Source: Aptenodytes patagonicus (taxonomy: Eukaryota; Chordata; Aves; Sphenisciformes; Spheniscidae). Taken from it: a DNA stretch of 64,000 nucleotides. The notes under the pieces were generated by a model, which saw only the letters and a list, made by a program, of their open reading frames with translations, ran no database searches and was not told the origin of the DNA. Where the stretch lies: assembly GCF_965638725.1 (NCBI RefSeq), contig NC_134963.1, positions 7,323,501 to 7,387,500 of the forward strand, read 5' to 3'. The position numbers and the translations under genes are program-made. Within the stretch, counting starts at the first letter, position 1, and the number at the start of each line of letters is the position of its first letter. Below, in pieces: positions 11,001-26,000 of the stretch.

Positions 11001-14000
11001 TCCATAACCGAGGTGAGGACAAAGTTCTTGGCCCCGCAGCATCATATTATAAACAAGTATGATGCAGAGTTTTAAAAACTACTACTGTTGAACTATTTAA
11101 AAGTCTAAACAAGCTTGTATTTTATAGTATGAAAGAGAACAACAGTAATGACAGGTTTCAGAAATAAGCGATTCCTTCAGTCACAGAAAGATTCATTTTC
11201 AGATGCTCCAGAAATTGAAGGAAGAAGCTTTCTTAAGTGCTTTTAGGTATTTAATTTTGTTTCTTATTTAGTCCTATTGTATACTGGACAGGCCTCATCC
11301 GCCCTCAAGGAGAATCAGTATAAAGTGTTTATACAATTGAAATTTTGGATTAATGCTTTTTTAAACAAACTTACATGTGTAATTAACTGAAATTCTTGAA
11401 AAGTCTTTGTTTTCCTCCATTCTTCCTCTTTGTGATGGTTATTCTAACCATGTAATATCACAGTTTGGTAAGACAGATATTAACCTTAAATCTCTTGTCT
11501 GCATTCAGGTATTGAGAGCTCAGGCAAGGCTTACAACTTTTTATGGAGCTTTTGGACGAGAGAAATTCAGGTTTGTTTCTGTTTGTTCGTTAAGATTTAA
11601 AGTAAATGTAATGGTTAAGTATGTGCCATATATGAAATTAAGTTTTTTGTGTTTGTTTTTTTTTTTTTTTTTTAATTTGAGTTCATTAAACTTTAAACCC
11701 TTCCTTCTCTTCCTGAAGTTTCTCATCCTCTACTGTGGAGAAGGGAGAATGGAGGGAGGTTGAGTCAACCTATATGTTGAAAACATATATTATCTGTTGC
11801 ACATGCACTATCTTGCATAGATTTATTTTTTTAATTTAACGTCTATAGGAGGGGGGGTGATTTTATGCACACACAATCTAACACTACTATTGTCTCTTAC
11901 AGCATATAGTACTAGCTAGAAAAGGTTTGAGGTTCTCCCCCCCAACTCCTTTAATATTGATGTTTCTTTTCCTCCTCTCGCTTCTAGTGGTATTGCTTGG
12001 ACAGAATTCTTGAATAATGAAGACATTTTCAAGAATATCCTTTTTCAGCTAGGAGAAGGAAATTTATCTTGTGCACAGTACCTCTGGCTTAGACATCAGG
12101 TGAGATGGCATAGACATCTCTTTGGTATTTATGGAGGATGTTAAGTCTCAAATTTTGCAGCCTTATTTAAGAATCAGACCAATGCGGTTATGAAACAGCT
12201 CTTCAAAGAAGCAAAGGTCTATGGGAGAATCTTGTCTATTATCACAGTGATTACCTGCTCACCTAGCTCCTTAGAAGGCTGAACTTCTTATTGATTTAAG
12301 AATAAACTGCTTTTTCTTATGTCAGAACACATATTTCTAGGTCTGAAGGATGACGATTCTTTGATTTATTCTGTGGTGGTTATAATCTTCCATTCACTTT
12401 CTTGCAAGCGCAGCTCTCAGAATTTTTAAGTGGACATTTGCTGGCTACCTTAAAATCCTTTAAAAATAATCACATAGACTCCTTACACTGAATGACACAT
12501 TCATAATAGTGGCTGTGGGATATTGTATTCTTTAGTGCAGGACTTTCAGGTCCATGTCTGTTGTTTTCTTAATAAGACAGAACTATAGAGCAAGTTCTAA
12601 AGTAGGACATGATCCTGCCACTGTAATTTGCAAAGGAATTGCTTCAGTTAGGTCTTGTTTAAGAAGACCAACTCTAGTTTTTCTGAACAGGGGTATGTTT
12701 TTTTTTTTAAATTCCTGTCTATGATTACTGAGATTTTCTCTTTGTAGTTGTGAAATCTATTGCTTCTTCCTATTAGTGAAACAGCTTTACAGAGTATCAG
12801 ATAAACATATACTCCATATATCTGTAATTGTTCTGTTTTAATATTTTAGGCAGATTTTGAAAGCAGCTTTAATGAGAAAATGCTGGAGAACTTGCTTAAT
12901 GCCATCCATTTCACTGTTCCTTTGAAGGAACTATGTTTGTGGCTTAAAAATGTTGTGATCCCTTTCTTAAGAAGAGTTGTGCCAAAGGGACAGGTAAGAC
13001 TGACTTAATAAATGCAAAATGTAATTTTCTCAGGCTAAGATAATTTTATAGTCAGACCTACAGACTTTTGTTTTTGAATGTCAGAACCTTGTTCCTCTGT
13101 CTTTTAAAAGACTTCTTTTCCCTACAGTTTATATTTTAAATTATTTCTTTTAAAACAAATATTTAATGGCAAATTTTGCTTTGATGGATAGCATAACTCT
13201 ACTTATTACTGTATTTTTTTCAGAAAATATTAGCAAAATGGCTGGAACAAGGTGCTCGAAACCTTGAATTAACTGATAAGGTAAGTCATACTGCAGAAGC
13301 TTTGTGTGTCTTGTATTTCTATATGTATAATACAGTTTGCTAATATAAATTATTTCGGACAGGCAAATTGGCCAGAAAATGGACTCCAAATGGCAGAGGT
13401 TTTTTTTACAAGTAAATATCAAGGTGAAATGGGACTGACAACTTTTGGCCAGTGGACTCCTTTGGTAAGAAATGTAGCAAATATAAGGATTTGCTACTAA
13501 GAGACTTCAGAACATATGCTCTGTGCTAGAGTTGGAATGGATGATAATTAAGTCATTATTGGTTTTGGTGAAGATTGACTTAATTTCATGAGAGGAAGGA
13601 ACTGAATTCCAATCTTCTTGGGTTTAAAGATTAAAAAAAAGAAAAGTCAGTGCAACATTAATACCCTTTAAGAGATGTATTAATAGTCTAAATGTGAATA
13701 ATATTCTTGAATATTCTGTAGTACACAAATAAGCCTGAGTACTATAAAACACTTAAATTTCAGTAAAGATACTCCTTATGAACTTAAATTAAAAACGTCT
13801 CATCTCTGTCAAAATTTTTGGAAATTAATTGCATTAATAACCATGTTATGGCCTGGAGAAAACAGGTATTAAAAATCAGCTAGCTGTAAGGTTACGAATA
13901 CTGAATTTGTGCAAACACAAATAAATTATGTATGTTATATATCCTAGGTATACTAGCATCTATTACAGTGGTAGTATGAAAGTGGAGAAAGATAAAGCTT

Positions 14001-17000
14001 AAAGCTAACCGGCTGTGCATTTTAAAAATTGGAAACATTGACATTCTATGTTAGTTAGATCTGCTGTCTTAAACTTCTGAATCCCACGTTCAAAGTGCAT
14101 AATGCAAAGAAGAGAAAGTTACTCCAAGTCCCACTTTCAACATTTACTTGATTTTCTTTATTGTATGCCATACAAAGGTGACAGTTCAGCATATATATTC
14201 ATAAAATCTTCAAGATTGCAAGGCATCAAAAATGGTTTGTGAGGTTTCTTGGAAAATTGCATGAAAAATAGGGTTCCGACTCCAAAGAAAATGTCAGCTG
14301 TAGGTACATTGTTCCTAGCCATTTGTCTTACCTGTCCTTAAGACTTTCAGTGAATGAAATGCTCATCCCTCTTCCCTGTGCAGGCTCTACTAGTGCATCG
14401 CTGTCTTTATATTTAGAAAGAATCTTTTCCTAATAGCTTACCAGAATCTTCCTTGCTGCACTGTAAGTCAACTACCCTTGTCTTATACCAGAGATGTGGA
14501 GAATAATTTGTTTTCTTCCTGTTTAAGACAGCCCTTTAATGGTCTTGAAGATTGTAGCAAGTCTTCTAATGTTTCACTTCTAAACACTGTTTCAGAGATG
14601 TGGTGACTGTGAAGAGGTATGTAGGTTGAAGAAGCTGGTAAATGATTTACAGGAACTGATAAATCTGTACAGAAAATACAACTGCAGGCTGGCACTCTGT
14701 GATTTTGAAAAGGTAATTCTGCAGACACTTCAAAAAGTGCTTTTGAGTAATGGATTGTTCTGAGAAGGAGAAAAATCGTGCAGCATGTGATTTAAAGTCA
14801 GACAAAAGAGGAATCCTGATGGATTGGTTGGTTAAACTTGTGTTCATAAGCTGCTAAGGCTATTTGGTATGTTGTGTTTGTTACAAATTTGTTTCAACTG
14901 TGGGTATAAATATATAATGTGACAAGATACTGTGAGAATGTATGGCTTAAACTCCATGATTTGCAGTTCATTACAGTTCGTATATTGTGGAGCAAGCATT
15001 AGCAACGGAGAAATTAGAAGTACAACTGAACAATAAGGGGTTTTGTAAAAGACAGCTTTTATTTGAGCTAAAGAGGGATGCTAGTTCTTGAAATCATTCA
15101 ATTGATTTCAATGGACTCTGGATGTTGAATTATTTATTAGAGATGTAAAGGATCGTGTACTAACAAGTGTGATGTTCTAACATGGCATTGTTCTGCTTGC
15201 TGCCCAGGAAAATGCAAATACTATTGTGTTTCGCATGTTTGATAAAATTTTGGCACCAGAGCTTGTCCCATCCATTTTGGAGAAGTTTATAAAACCGTAC
15301 CTGTGTGAACATAATCTACAAAAGGATGAACTTCTTCTACAGTATATAAAGGTAACCATATTTTCTACCTTTTGAAGAAAGCTGTTTAAACGTGAGTAAG
15401 CAGAAAACAAATCTGATGACCATTTTTATTTACACTTGAATTTTAGGACTAGCTTTCAGATTAGCTTACTCCTGTCAATGAACTTATTGATAGTTACTAT
15501 TTCAGTAATAAGGCATTCAAATCTATCCCTTAATGTCACAAAAACTTAATTTTTGTTTATATTATATTTCTGTCTTTTCTGAATTCAAATATCCTAATAA
15601 TCTTTATCAAAATATACAGGATTTGCTAGAACGTTGTCGTACACGGTCTGCTTCAGTATTTGAAACTGCATGGGAGGCAAAGGCAATAGCTGTCATTGGC
15701 TGTATCTCTGATACAGATGTAAGTATATTTTATGAAATAGACATCAAGTGACTCTAACACATCAGTTCAGAATGAAACACATAATTTTATATAAGCATAG
15801 GAGTACATTTTTACGTGAGTGGTATGAGGAGGAACAAATAGTATGCTGTCTTTTTTTTCTATCTTAGTAATCTCCCATGTGATGTTCTTTGCTTGGGAAT
15901 TTAATTGTAGTTTTGACATCATCACATGGAAAACTCACCAACTTTAATATGTATGAACTCAAGCTCTGCAGTGTCATAAATTACTATAAGCATATTCTAA
16001 TTTAATTTGACAGATATGATAATGAATGCCCTTTATGCAAGTGGAGATTGGGCCAGGAAATAAAATTCTTGCCTAAATGAATCAATTACATGTGAACAAT
16101 ACTTCAAGAGATTACCTTGTAACTTATGTTTAAAAGTGAGCTCTTTATGTTCCTTTTATAGCTGAAATTTGATGCAGTTCTACAGATAATGCATGGTGCT
16201 ATGGTACCATGGAGTGCAGCAGTGGAGCAGCTGGTAAAACAGCATTTGGAAATGAATCATGTCAAGTAAGGCAACATCCACAGTCTACACCTCAGTTTTG
16301 TGTGTACTTTCAATTAGAATTCTGTTTTGGGGGTGGGAAATACTGTGTATCTGATGTGGTATGATGATTAAATCACATAGCTGTAGGTAGCAAATGCATT
16401 AATAATAGTCTAATTTGTTCATAGAGTAAAGTTACTGCAGGAAAGTTACCGACTGATGGAGATGAAGAAGCTTTTGCGAGCCTATGGGATAAGAGATACT
16501 AATCTTTTAAAGGACAAGCAGATGATAATGGTAAGTGATCAGCATTACTCTTATTTCTATTAAACAAAAGTCCCTACACTTACCTGCATGTATTTTCATG
16601 GGGTATTATAAGCCAGACTTTTCAAAAAATCTGAGCGACTGGTAGCTCCCACTTGTTACCAATATCCATTTTTATTGTCTTATTGGGACACATTTTTTGC
16701 CCAAAAGCCCACTCTTTTTTTAAGAATTAGCAGATTAGCTTAGCCCAACCTGATTGGCACAGCATTGATAATATAGTACTTTCTGTATAGGGGGGCAGGA
16801 AAGAAAAGAGGAAACTAACAAAATGGAAGGCTAAGTCCTCTCAAGACTTCAGATCCGATTTCTCCTAAGGTCACAGTGAACAATACTTGGTGATTTTTTT
16901 TTTTTTTTTTTTTTTTTTTAGCATCTCCCCTTTATTAGGGAGAAAACATGAGTATTTCTGGAAAAGTTCCTTGCCATTCTGTCGAGCCAGATGAGTCCCC

Positions 17001-20000
17001 TGAACTTTGAGAGTTCCCAGGATAATTCTCTTCCCCAAGCTAAATCTTCTCCCAGTCATGCTTTAGTCAAGTTTTCTCTAGATAAAAGTTTTAAACTTCT
17101 AGGTAACTTGTTTGTTTCAAGCTGTACAACTACAATGCAGAAATAGCGTGTATAAATTACTTCCTTTGTTATCCTATACATCAACAAACTAAAGTCCGTA
17201 TCTGTTTTCTTCCTACAGAGGCTAGTGAAATACATTCTTAAACAAGATACCCCTACTTCTTTGGAGGATGCTTTGAAAATTGTAGTGGCATATATGTTGC
17301 CCACTGTGGAAGTCTACATTTTGAGGATGATAGACCTGATTGACAAAGAAAGGGTACTAAAATGCTTCATGTCAGTTGATCTCAGAACTTAAAGACACTC
17401 AGGTCTATTTTCAAAACAGGGGCAAGTTGTACTACTTGCTGAAATCTTATACGTGGTTTACATATAATTTTTTTTTCATTACGGTTCTATTAATTGTACA
17501 CATAACTGCCTATACTTAACATTGACAAAGGTCTCATTTTCAGAGTTTTAAATATCATGAGGCACCCTTCATTTGTGGCAAAAAAGGATGAAAATTATGG
17601 CCCACAATATACAAAACAAGTTTGGAGATGAAGTCTCTACATATTTTCACATACTGGTTTTGCTAGAGTTGTTTTGGGGCAAGTCGCTTTCTTGCCAACA
17701 AAAAATAAGATTCTTTCCTCTGAGAAACGCTTTCTTCTAATGCAACAATACCCCACATGAGTATAGACCTGCCTCTTTAGTACTGAGAGCACCTGAGTGT
17801 TTGTCTTGTGATACAGGGTGTTGAATGTATATCTATTAGTACAGAGTTTTCTTCCAAGTTAATTTCAAGTCCCAGTTTAGCAAAAAAACCTAAAGTTATC
17901 TTTAAATTACATTGATGTCCTAACTAGAAACATTTAACTTCACTTGCTACATTATAGTAGGTGTGATTACCTTTATGCTCTGTGGTTGTCCCTGGTTACG
18001 TTATTGGGATCTCTTTGACCTGAAGAAAAGGAGGCTTTTTGATTAAAGGAATCAAATTAACTCCCCTGCAAAATAGTGTTTCTCATGTTAACATTTGTTC
18101 TGCCTTATTAGCACATGGTATTCTTGATAATCATACTGTTTTAAAAATGTTGCATAATTGCCAATGAACAAAACTGCATTTTAATTTGCCTATTGTAAGC
18201 CTTAGTGAGTAAGCACATAGATTTTACTGAAAGCCTCATAGGTTTAGTGAAAACTATTCAGGAAGTTTAAGGAAGTCACGTCATAGTAAATGTATTTTCT
18301 AAAGAGATTCGAAGTTCATCAGCAGAAGATTAATCTTACCCGATTGGCCATCATGCAACCATTGTATCAAAGCAAGGGATTGCACATAACTTAGCTTTTC
18401 CAAAAGCAAATGCCCTTTTCTTTTGATTATTTCTGGTTTACTTTTTTTCCCCCCCCCACCTTCTTCAGGGAGAGGAATCTCTGACTTTGTTAAAATCTCT
18501 GACTCCTGCTGAAGCTGAGAAAGTTGCAGAGAGACTGACTGTATGGGGAACACTGGTATTACAGAATAATGCAGATAATTCTGAAGAGGTACCAAGTCAT
18601 TTCACATCGTAAAGTGTGTGCACACGTTATTCTAAATACTATTCTTACCCAGATGCTTAAAAAAAGGTAGGGGATGCAAATGTAAAAACTGTCTTCCAGC
18701 AAAAAGGGATGATGAACTGGTCCTGCTCTCAGCAAAAGGTTGGACTAGGTAACCTCTTGAAGCCTCTTCCAACTTGAGTTTATTCTGATTCTGTATATTA
18801 TACAATTATTTTGTGTTATTTTTAAAGGCAACTCCACACAGTGGCATGGCTATCTGAATTCAATTAATAATTTATAAATCCTGCTGCATTATTATACCTC
18901 TAGTCCTACATATTTTCCAGTTCTTTCTTTATTTGCTTGGAAAACATTTAAAAACTGTAGGTGTGGCTTTGCAACACACCAAAGTGGGTTGAAGCTTCAC
19001 GGTTGACAGTACACATTACTGGCTTGCAACCACAGAAGAGAATTTTTGTTAACGGTTGTTTTAGGGAGTTATTCTGGGCAAGGGAAGGAAGAACAAAGGG
19101 AGAAGGGTGGATATTTTCAAAACTCCTGTGAGAGCTAACAGACTGTTTGGAGTACATACATACTACAGCTGTAGAATAGTTGCTATTTCTGTAAAGGATG
19201 CATATTTACAATAACTTTCTGTTCCCTTGCTTTTCAACTGGTTGTATCTTAGACTTGAGAATTGTTGCTTAAGACATTCATAGAGCATTGCATAGTATTT
19301 TAAGGGAGTGGAAGCCTGAGGGTCACTGTCTGTTACTGGCAACACTTTGACCAAACAAAACATTAACCTCTTCCTTCCCTGCAGCACAAAACACAAATGT
19401 TTATGACTAAGACCCTTGTGGAAATCCTTAAATTCCTGTTCAGCATTCAAAAAGGTAAGCTACAACTTAAAAATATTACATTCTGTTTGTAGATGGAGTC
19501 AGGAAGTAATTGTTTTTGTCCTCCAACAGACAATCCTCTGAAGAAAGATGAATGTGAAGCAAACCTAAAAATGTTTGAAACACTTGCTACCCTGCAGGTA
19601 GGTATCTTTATAGTTTCAAACCACTTTTGATTTACTGTAGTTATTCCAATTGTTCTTATAACATGGATGATATTAAAAATTAATTGTATTTACAATTTAT
19701 GTGCAAAGGTTGTTTTTATTATTGACTTCTAAAGAGATTCTAAGGCTAATCTACCAATTTAAATAGTGTCTGGGAAAGTTCCCAATGACTAGAACTCAAT
19801 TGTCCATTTAAACCAAAAAATTAGATACTCCCAAAAGTCTTAATTGCTAACACTTCAAAGATTTCATGATAGAGTACTGTAATATGTTATTAAGGTCTTA
19901 TTATGATTTGTAAACTTAACTTATTTAATACAGCATTTGGGCACGCAGTATCCTTCAGGTTTTTTTTATTTTGCTTACCTACTGCCTAGCAAAATTCTCT

Positions 20001-23000
20001 GATTTATTACGTAAATCAGTAATTGGTAGAAACTAGTAAAGTCAACTTCATACTGAAAGTATTCCTCTAAGAATGAAACAAGAAATAAAAACATTTTAAC
20101 AAAAAAAAACCCCAACGTTTTTAAAGGAAGCTACATGAATACAAATATATAATCTTATTTTTTTGTTGCAGGAAGATTTTGATATCTTTCTCTCAGTCAA
20201 AGAATTCAGGAATCCTTCACTGATGTCTAGGCTTCTTGAGAAGCACATAAAAGCTTATGAAACTGTCAGATCTCTGTCAAAGCCTAGGAGAGTGCAAACA
20301 ATGAATTGTAATTCAGAAGATGGTAAAACCAAGAACCGTTCTACTGAATCAAGGTTGTATAGACTGGCTTTGCTCCTGCAAAGGTCAGAGCAAGAACTGG
20401 GGGAAAAACTGGCCTTGAGAGCACTAGATGCTGGAAAAGTTGAAGACGCTGTAAAAATATGCAGGTAAAACTGCAGAGGTTTTCAAGATTATAACTTTTA
20501 ATGGGCTTTTCTGTACTATTTCTGAGACTTTGCAGAAGTAAGTAGATGTAGAGCAAAGGAAAGGGGTTTTTTTGTTTTAGTTTTTTTTTCTAAAAATGAG
20601 TGTTTAAGCAATATGCTTATATTGCTTGTATGCAATATTGAGCGTAGAGTTAAGTTGTTGGCTCTGAAAATTGCCATTGTTTTTTGCCGTAACATGATTA
20701 CTAAGTAAAAAGATTCTCTACAGTTTTATAGTGAGAGATAAGTAAGGCACAATATTAAATAATCATTATGAGAGCTTCTCCGCTTACACAGATAAAAGAA
20801 AACTAATGTACACTGACTATACATGCCATGTCATGGTTTCTAGCTGGTCTCTGCCTCATGCTTAGGTTGTCAGATAATTTAAACTTACTACCAGCTCCCC
20901 ACAAAAGAGATCAGATGAAAATGTTAAATACATTTCTTATTATTGATGTGTTCTATGTGCTTCGGTATATATCTTGAAGATAAGCTCCATTGTATTTTTT
21001 CACTTCAGTCACAGAGGTTTCAGTTTCAGAGAGTCATATGGGTAAAATAAGTAAGAGAGAATTAAATAATTAGAACAGAATGTGGCCTTAAGTAAAAGCC
21101 CTAAGGACTATTTCTTTTATTTTTAATGTCCTTGGTTTTTTAATAGGGAGTTCTATGAAAATCACTGTAATGAAGAAACAGGGAAGCTGCTGTTTTCAGC
21201 ATGTCAAAGGCTTTGTCATATGTTGGGAGCTGATGTTCCAATGATCACTCCTAAAGATATGAATCTTCCAGCAGTAATCTGTGAAATGGCTTGCCAAGCA
21301 GCTACAATATGTAGTCCAGGTAATTACTATTATAATTTATTTGTGTTCATGTTGGGAGTCCAACTTTCCAAACAATATTCAATAAACATGAAAACAATGT
21401 GGATTTCTATATATGCCTCTGTAAAAATAGGTGCTGCAAAAAATTGTTTCCTTTTAATAGGACATATGAACCTTCCATTCATAGTATGCTAATGATCTTA
21501 ATATTTTTACAGATTTGCTATTAGATTCTCTAGAACTATGTAAATATACTTTGGCTGCCAAGGAAATTTACAGACAGTGCCAAATAGAAAATTATGGATT
21601 TACAGCAAAGGTATTTTCTGCTAATTTAAATATATTTTTTTAATATATGTAATGTTTTGATTGACTGAATAGTGTTCACTGTACATACTTTTTTTTCCTC
21701 CCATTTCTCCAGCAATATTTAATCAGTTTGTTTAAAAAGCAAACAACAACAACAAAACCTCACACAGCTCTACATAAATAAAAATTTCCCTGAATATGTG
21801 TGTACTTCAGCGTAAAGAGTAAACTGATCTGAGTACTAAAAACAGTGCAGCTGTGGCACAAGTACAAGTAGCATTCTCCACTTACGTTTCAGTATAATAA
21901 ATCCTGCTAATGTGACTGAAAATATTAGTGATTTTAGTGAATAGCTGCTGCCAGGACTGCTAGAGAGGGTAGAGAGCTGACTTTCAAAAAGCTTCTTTTT
22001 TTTTTTTTTTTTTAAATAGGTAAAATATGGCAGGGAGGGCTTGATTTTTTAAATGCATGTATTATGTGAAGGCATTCCCAACAGTTTTGTAAAACTTTAA
22101 GATGGATCAAGTTCTTGAATAGCATCTTTGTTTTTTGTTCAGGTCAAGCAGTGCTTTAGGCTACTTGAAATGAATGGGCTCTTACAGTTTGAGTGGAATA
22201 GATCAAAGTGGCTAGGCAAGCATATTTATGCACTAAATGTTATTTTTCTAAAAAATGATCCACTTGAAAAATGTTTACTTATAATATTTGGCCAAGATTG
22301 TTTATTAAAACCTCCATTAAATTAATTAAGAATGCATTTTGGCTGTACAACTAAATAACTGCAACATTAAAGAGAAATGTGGCCACTCTAAGTAGGAAAT
22401 GTGTTTAATGCTACTGGCCATTTAACAAAAAGTAGCATAGTAGAATCCATTTTCAAATAGAAGATTGTGTTCTATTCCTGTATTCGAAAACTGGAATCTC
22501 TTGCAACACTTTGTTAGTAGACTTACTAGCTGTTCTTTTGATTGTGTGTATTTTTGACAATGTTCTTATTTAGACAACATCTTTTGGAGGAGATAAAGAT
22601 CCTTATGAAGAGTGGACTTACGATGACTTCTTTAATGAAGATGGGATAGTTCTTGATCCACAGATAGCTCTTCCAGTTGCATATGAAACTATTTCTTCTC
22701 TTCTGCCTGTTTATGGTAAACTTGCTGTCCTGAACACCGAGTCAATACACAATCTGTATTTCATATTGATTTTTATCCAGGAATATAAATAATTCAGCAC
22801 GTGTGTGGAAATTATCACTTCAAGTCTCAATTAGACAAACTCATGGAAGAAATATCTATTGGGGGAGGTATAGAATGTAAAGATGACTGGTTTTTGTTCT
22901 GGTTCAGGAATAATCTGAATAATGAATACCTGAAGACATGCAGAATGCTCTGGAGAAGTGTTACTATAAACTTGCCCTGTTCTTATGATCTTCTCTAGAC

Positions 23001-26000
23001 ATCTTCTGGTAGCCACTAATGGAGACAGGATTTTATCAAGATGAATTTCAGCTTACTCTAAAATGATTGTCCTTGTGTTATATACCATTGTAGATACACA
23101 CAACTTTTTGAAAATTTCAAGTATTATAAACAGAACTCTACAACGTTGTAGGTGCTGCAGAAAGACACTTTCAGCTCTCTAAAAGAAGCACTGAATATTT
23201 TAGAATTATTTATTTTTAATACTTCTTGATGTAAATGCTTTCTTTCCTAATGTGTCATTGGTGTATTAAAAAAGCATATAACTGCAAATACTGTTGCACA
23301 GTGCTAAATCTACCTATAAAGGACATGCTTATTTGATTGATTTGAATAGATTTATTACCTTCACAGATGAACTGTTTATGTTGACTGTCTTATCAGGACA
23401 AAGGGATTTGCACACGAAGTAGTTACTGCAAACTGTTGGTTTGTATTCCTTTGTGTTTGAAAAGATATTCCCTCCTATAAAATAACTTCTGATTAGGCAC
23501 AGTAAAAAATAGCAGTCCTGGCTCTTAGATTTCATGTGTATTTATTTTATGTACTGTCCCTAAAGTATAGTATTTTTAAGGTACTTCCAGACTTCATAGT
23601 GTTGCTGAGATCTTGGCACACTGCTGATGTGTATTTGTCTGTCTTTCAGAGAACAAGCTGTATCCTTTGGACTCTACAAGCCTGGCAAACTGTGCATTTA
23701 TTAAAGGTATCATGATGGCAGATTCACCACACTAAAAGCATAAACCAGACCACTAGAAAACGTGAGGTTTAAATTAAACCTACACAAGCATGACTAACAT
23801 AGTTTTTTAAATAGGTGCCTAGATGTTCCACTTAAAGCCATATTCTAGGGGGATAGCTGGGTTCAGCACAGAAGACACCAGTCTGGATGGTAACTGCTAC
23901 CATTCAGCCATGTGATTTTGGGCATGTTGTCAAAGCCTGTACTTCAGTACAGAAGTTCTACCGCTATGAGCTAGGATCCATTAGAGCCTTTCCAAGAAGA
24001 TGACCAACTTCTGTTTTTTGAACTAAAATGCGAGTGTATTAAATTAAAAGCCCTGAAAATTTAAGGTTTCAAAGGGAGCTAAGGCTGATCTTGTGTCATA
24101 AATTTAATGAAGAAAAAGAGAAACTGCTCTGATATTAATTCCAAGAACAATATGCTTAATGTAAATACAGTAATTATTTTCTGGGGTTGTTTGTTTTCAA
24201 AATATATCACAGGACAGAACCTTCTACTACCAGCTAGAACTCCCATCTGTGCAGTGCTACAGAACCTCATGGAGTGCAGTCAGTGCGAGTTAGCTTTGCG
24301 GCTAATAGTCTGTTCATTTGGATCCTGTCTTCAGCATGGTGTATCAAATAACATGGATTTGTCCCTGGGTGAAAAGGTATGGCAAGGACAATGCTGAATT
24401 TTGCTGAGAGTAAGTCTTAGAAGTATACCAACTATTAGCAAGTTTAGAGTAGTTATATAAGAATTTGATAGGTATGGGAGAGGCTATCACCATGACCTTT
24501 TAAAAACTACTACCACTTCATCAGATGTTGAGTCATTTTGTGAAAGGAGCTGGTAGTTTCTTCCCTATTTTTCATGGTTCTCTGTTTCTCTTTGCAAAGT
24601 ATGTTCAGAACTAATCTTCTAGTCTCTGCAGGGAGGCCAGGAATAAAATGAATGTTAATAACGGTTTATTATGTTCTTTCACATTGTTTTATCATTGGTT
24701 AGTATGGGAAAAGTTGCAAGTAGAATATTTGAGAAACACTCCTCAGTTCAAAAGCACTGGGAATCAGAAATTCTTTTTCTGGCTAGAAGAGATTTTTATA
24801 AGACCTTAATTAAATCTGAAAATACAATTACTATAGTACCTCCTATTATGCTATAAATGACAAGAGAAGTTGAATGCTTGGAATTTATTTTTAACTGTAT
24901 GCTGTCTTTTTTTTTTTTTTTTTTAATAATAGCTACATGAGGGCAATATGCTAGCTGAAACCAAAAGCTTTCTCATTGCTATGAAACAGAAGTGTACTTC
25001 AGTAATTATGACCACTATCCTGACCTTACTACACAAGGTAAGAATGCTCTGAAAAGGGTAAGAGTGAGCCCCTTTCTTCTGCTCTATCAAGAAAGGGGCT
25101 ACCCTTTGTATTGCAGAAGCCCATTCTGAAATTGTCACATGGCCAAATGCCACAAGACCCCCACATTCTGGAAAAAAATCACACGCCTTGGAAAGCCGTA
25201 GAGAAGGTGAAGGGAAGTACTGACAGTATTGCAGTGGTGGGAAGGGATTGGGTTCCACAGCCTCATGTCTCAATACCAGAATGGGGCAAGGGTGGGCTGG
25301 ATGGCTTGACAGCATTGGCCTCTGCAGTCCCAGCTGCCTTGCTTCCTACCACAGCTGGAGCATGTGCTTCTGAACAGACGCCACCTTGCTGGCAGCCACA
25401 TGTTGTAGTCCTGGCATATTTGACTTACTCTTACAGACTCTGGCTCTTTGATCATACACTAGTTGCTCTGCCTGAAAAGTTATGTAGTGTGGGAGCTTCA
25501 TCTTTGTGGGATCCTTTAAGGACTCCTAAATTATAATAATGGCCTTTATGATCTGTAGGTATTCTCTGTCTCATTTTCAATCCTGGTTTCATTTTAGATT
25601 TGTAGACTTCTAGTTGAGGCGAGTTCTTAAAAAAATAACTGCAAAACCTGCAATATACCATCTTCTAAGGCAGTTTAGACCAAGGGAAGTTACTTTTAGA
25701 CTGGCTTCAGTATATTTAGATTTTAAGTTCTAAAACCTGAAATGCATTTTCATTCTTTTTTTTTTCTTCTAATTTAAAGGCCCGATATACCTCTAAATTA
25801 CAGAGTACTTTTTATGTGTTATATACTTTACACAGAGACCAATTAAAATAAATTCCTAAAGTTTATAACTAACTTCTTTTTTTTTTACCTCTTCCTCCCC
25901 CCCAAAACACAGGTGTTCAACTGTCGTCTCATAGACCAAAACCTGGCATTGGGATATTGCACAATTTTGCCCAAGGAAGATATGTTCAATAAGCTGTGGC

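Noticed and set aside
15874-15926. Inverted repeat of about 10 bp (CCATGTGATG and CATCACATGG)
   Set aside because: The arms are short and far apart, so chance is likely in an intron of this size.
24923-25536. Open frames of 130-141 codons on both strands
   Set aside because: Only 24933-25037 (KNTC1 exon 40) is coding. The rest is intron with no protein similarity that I recognise.
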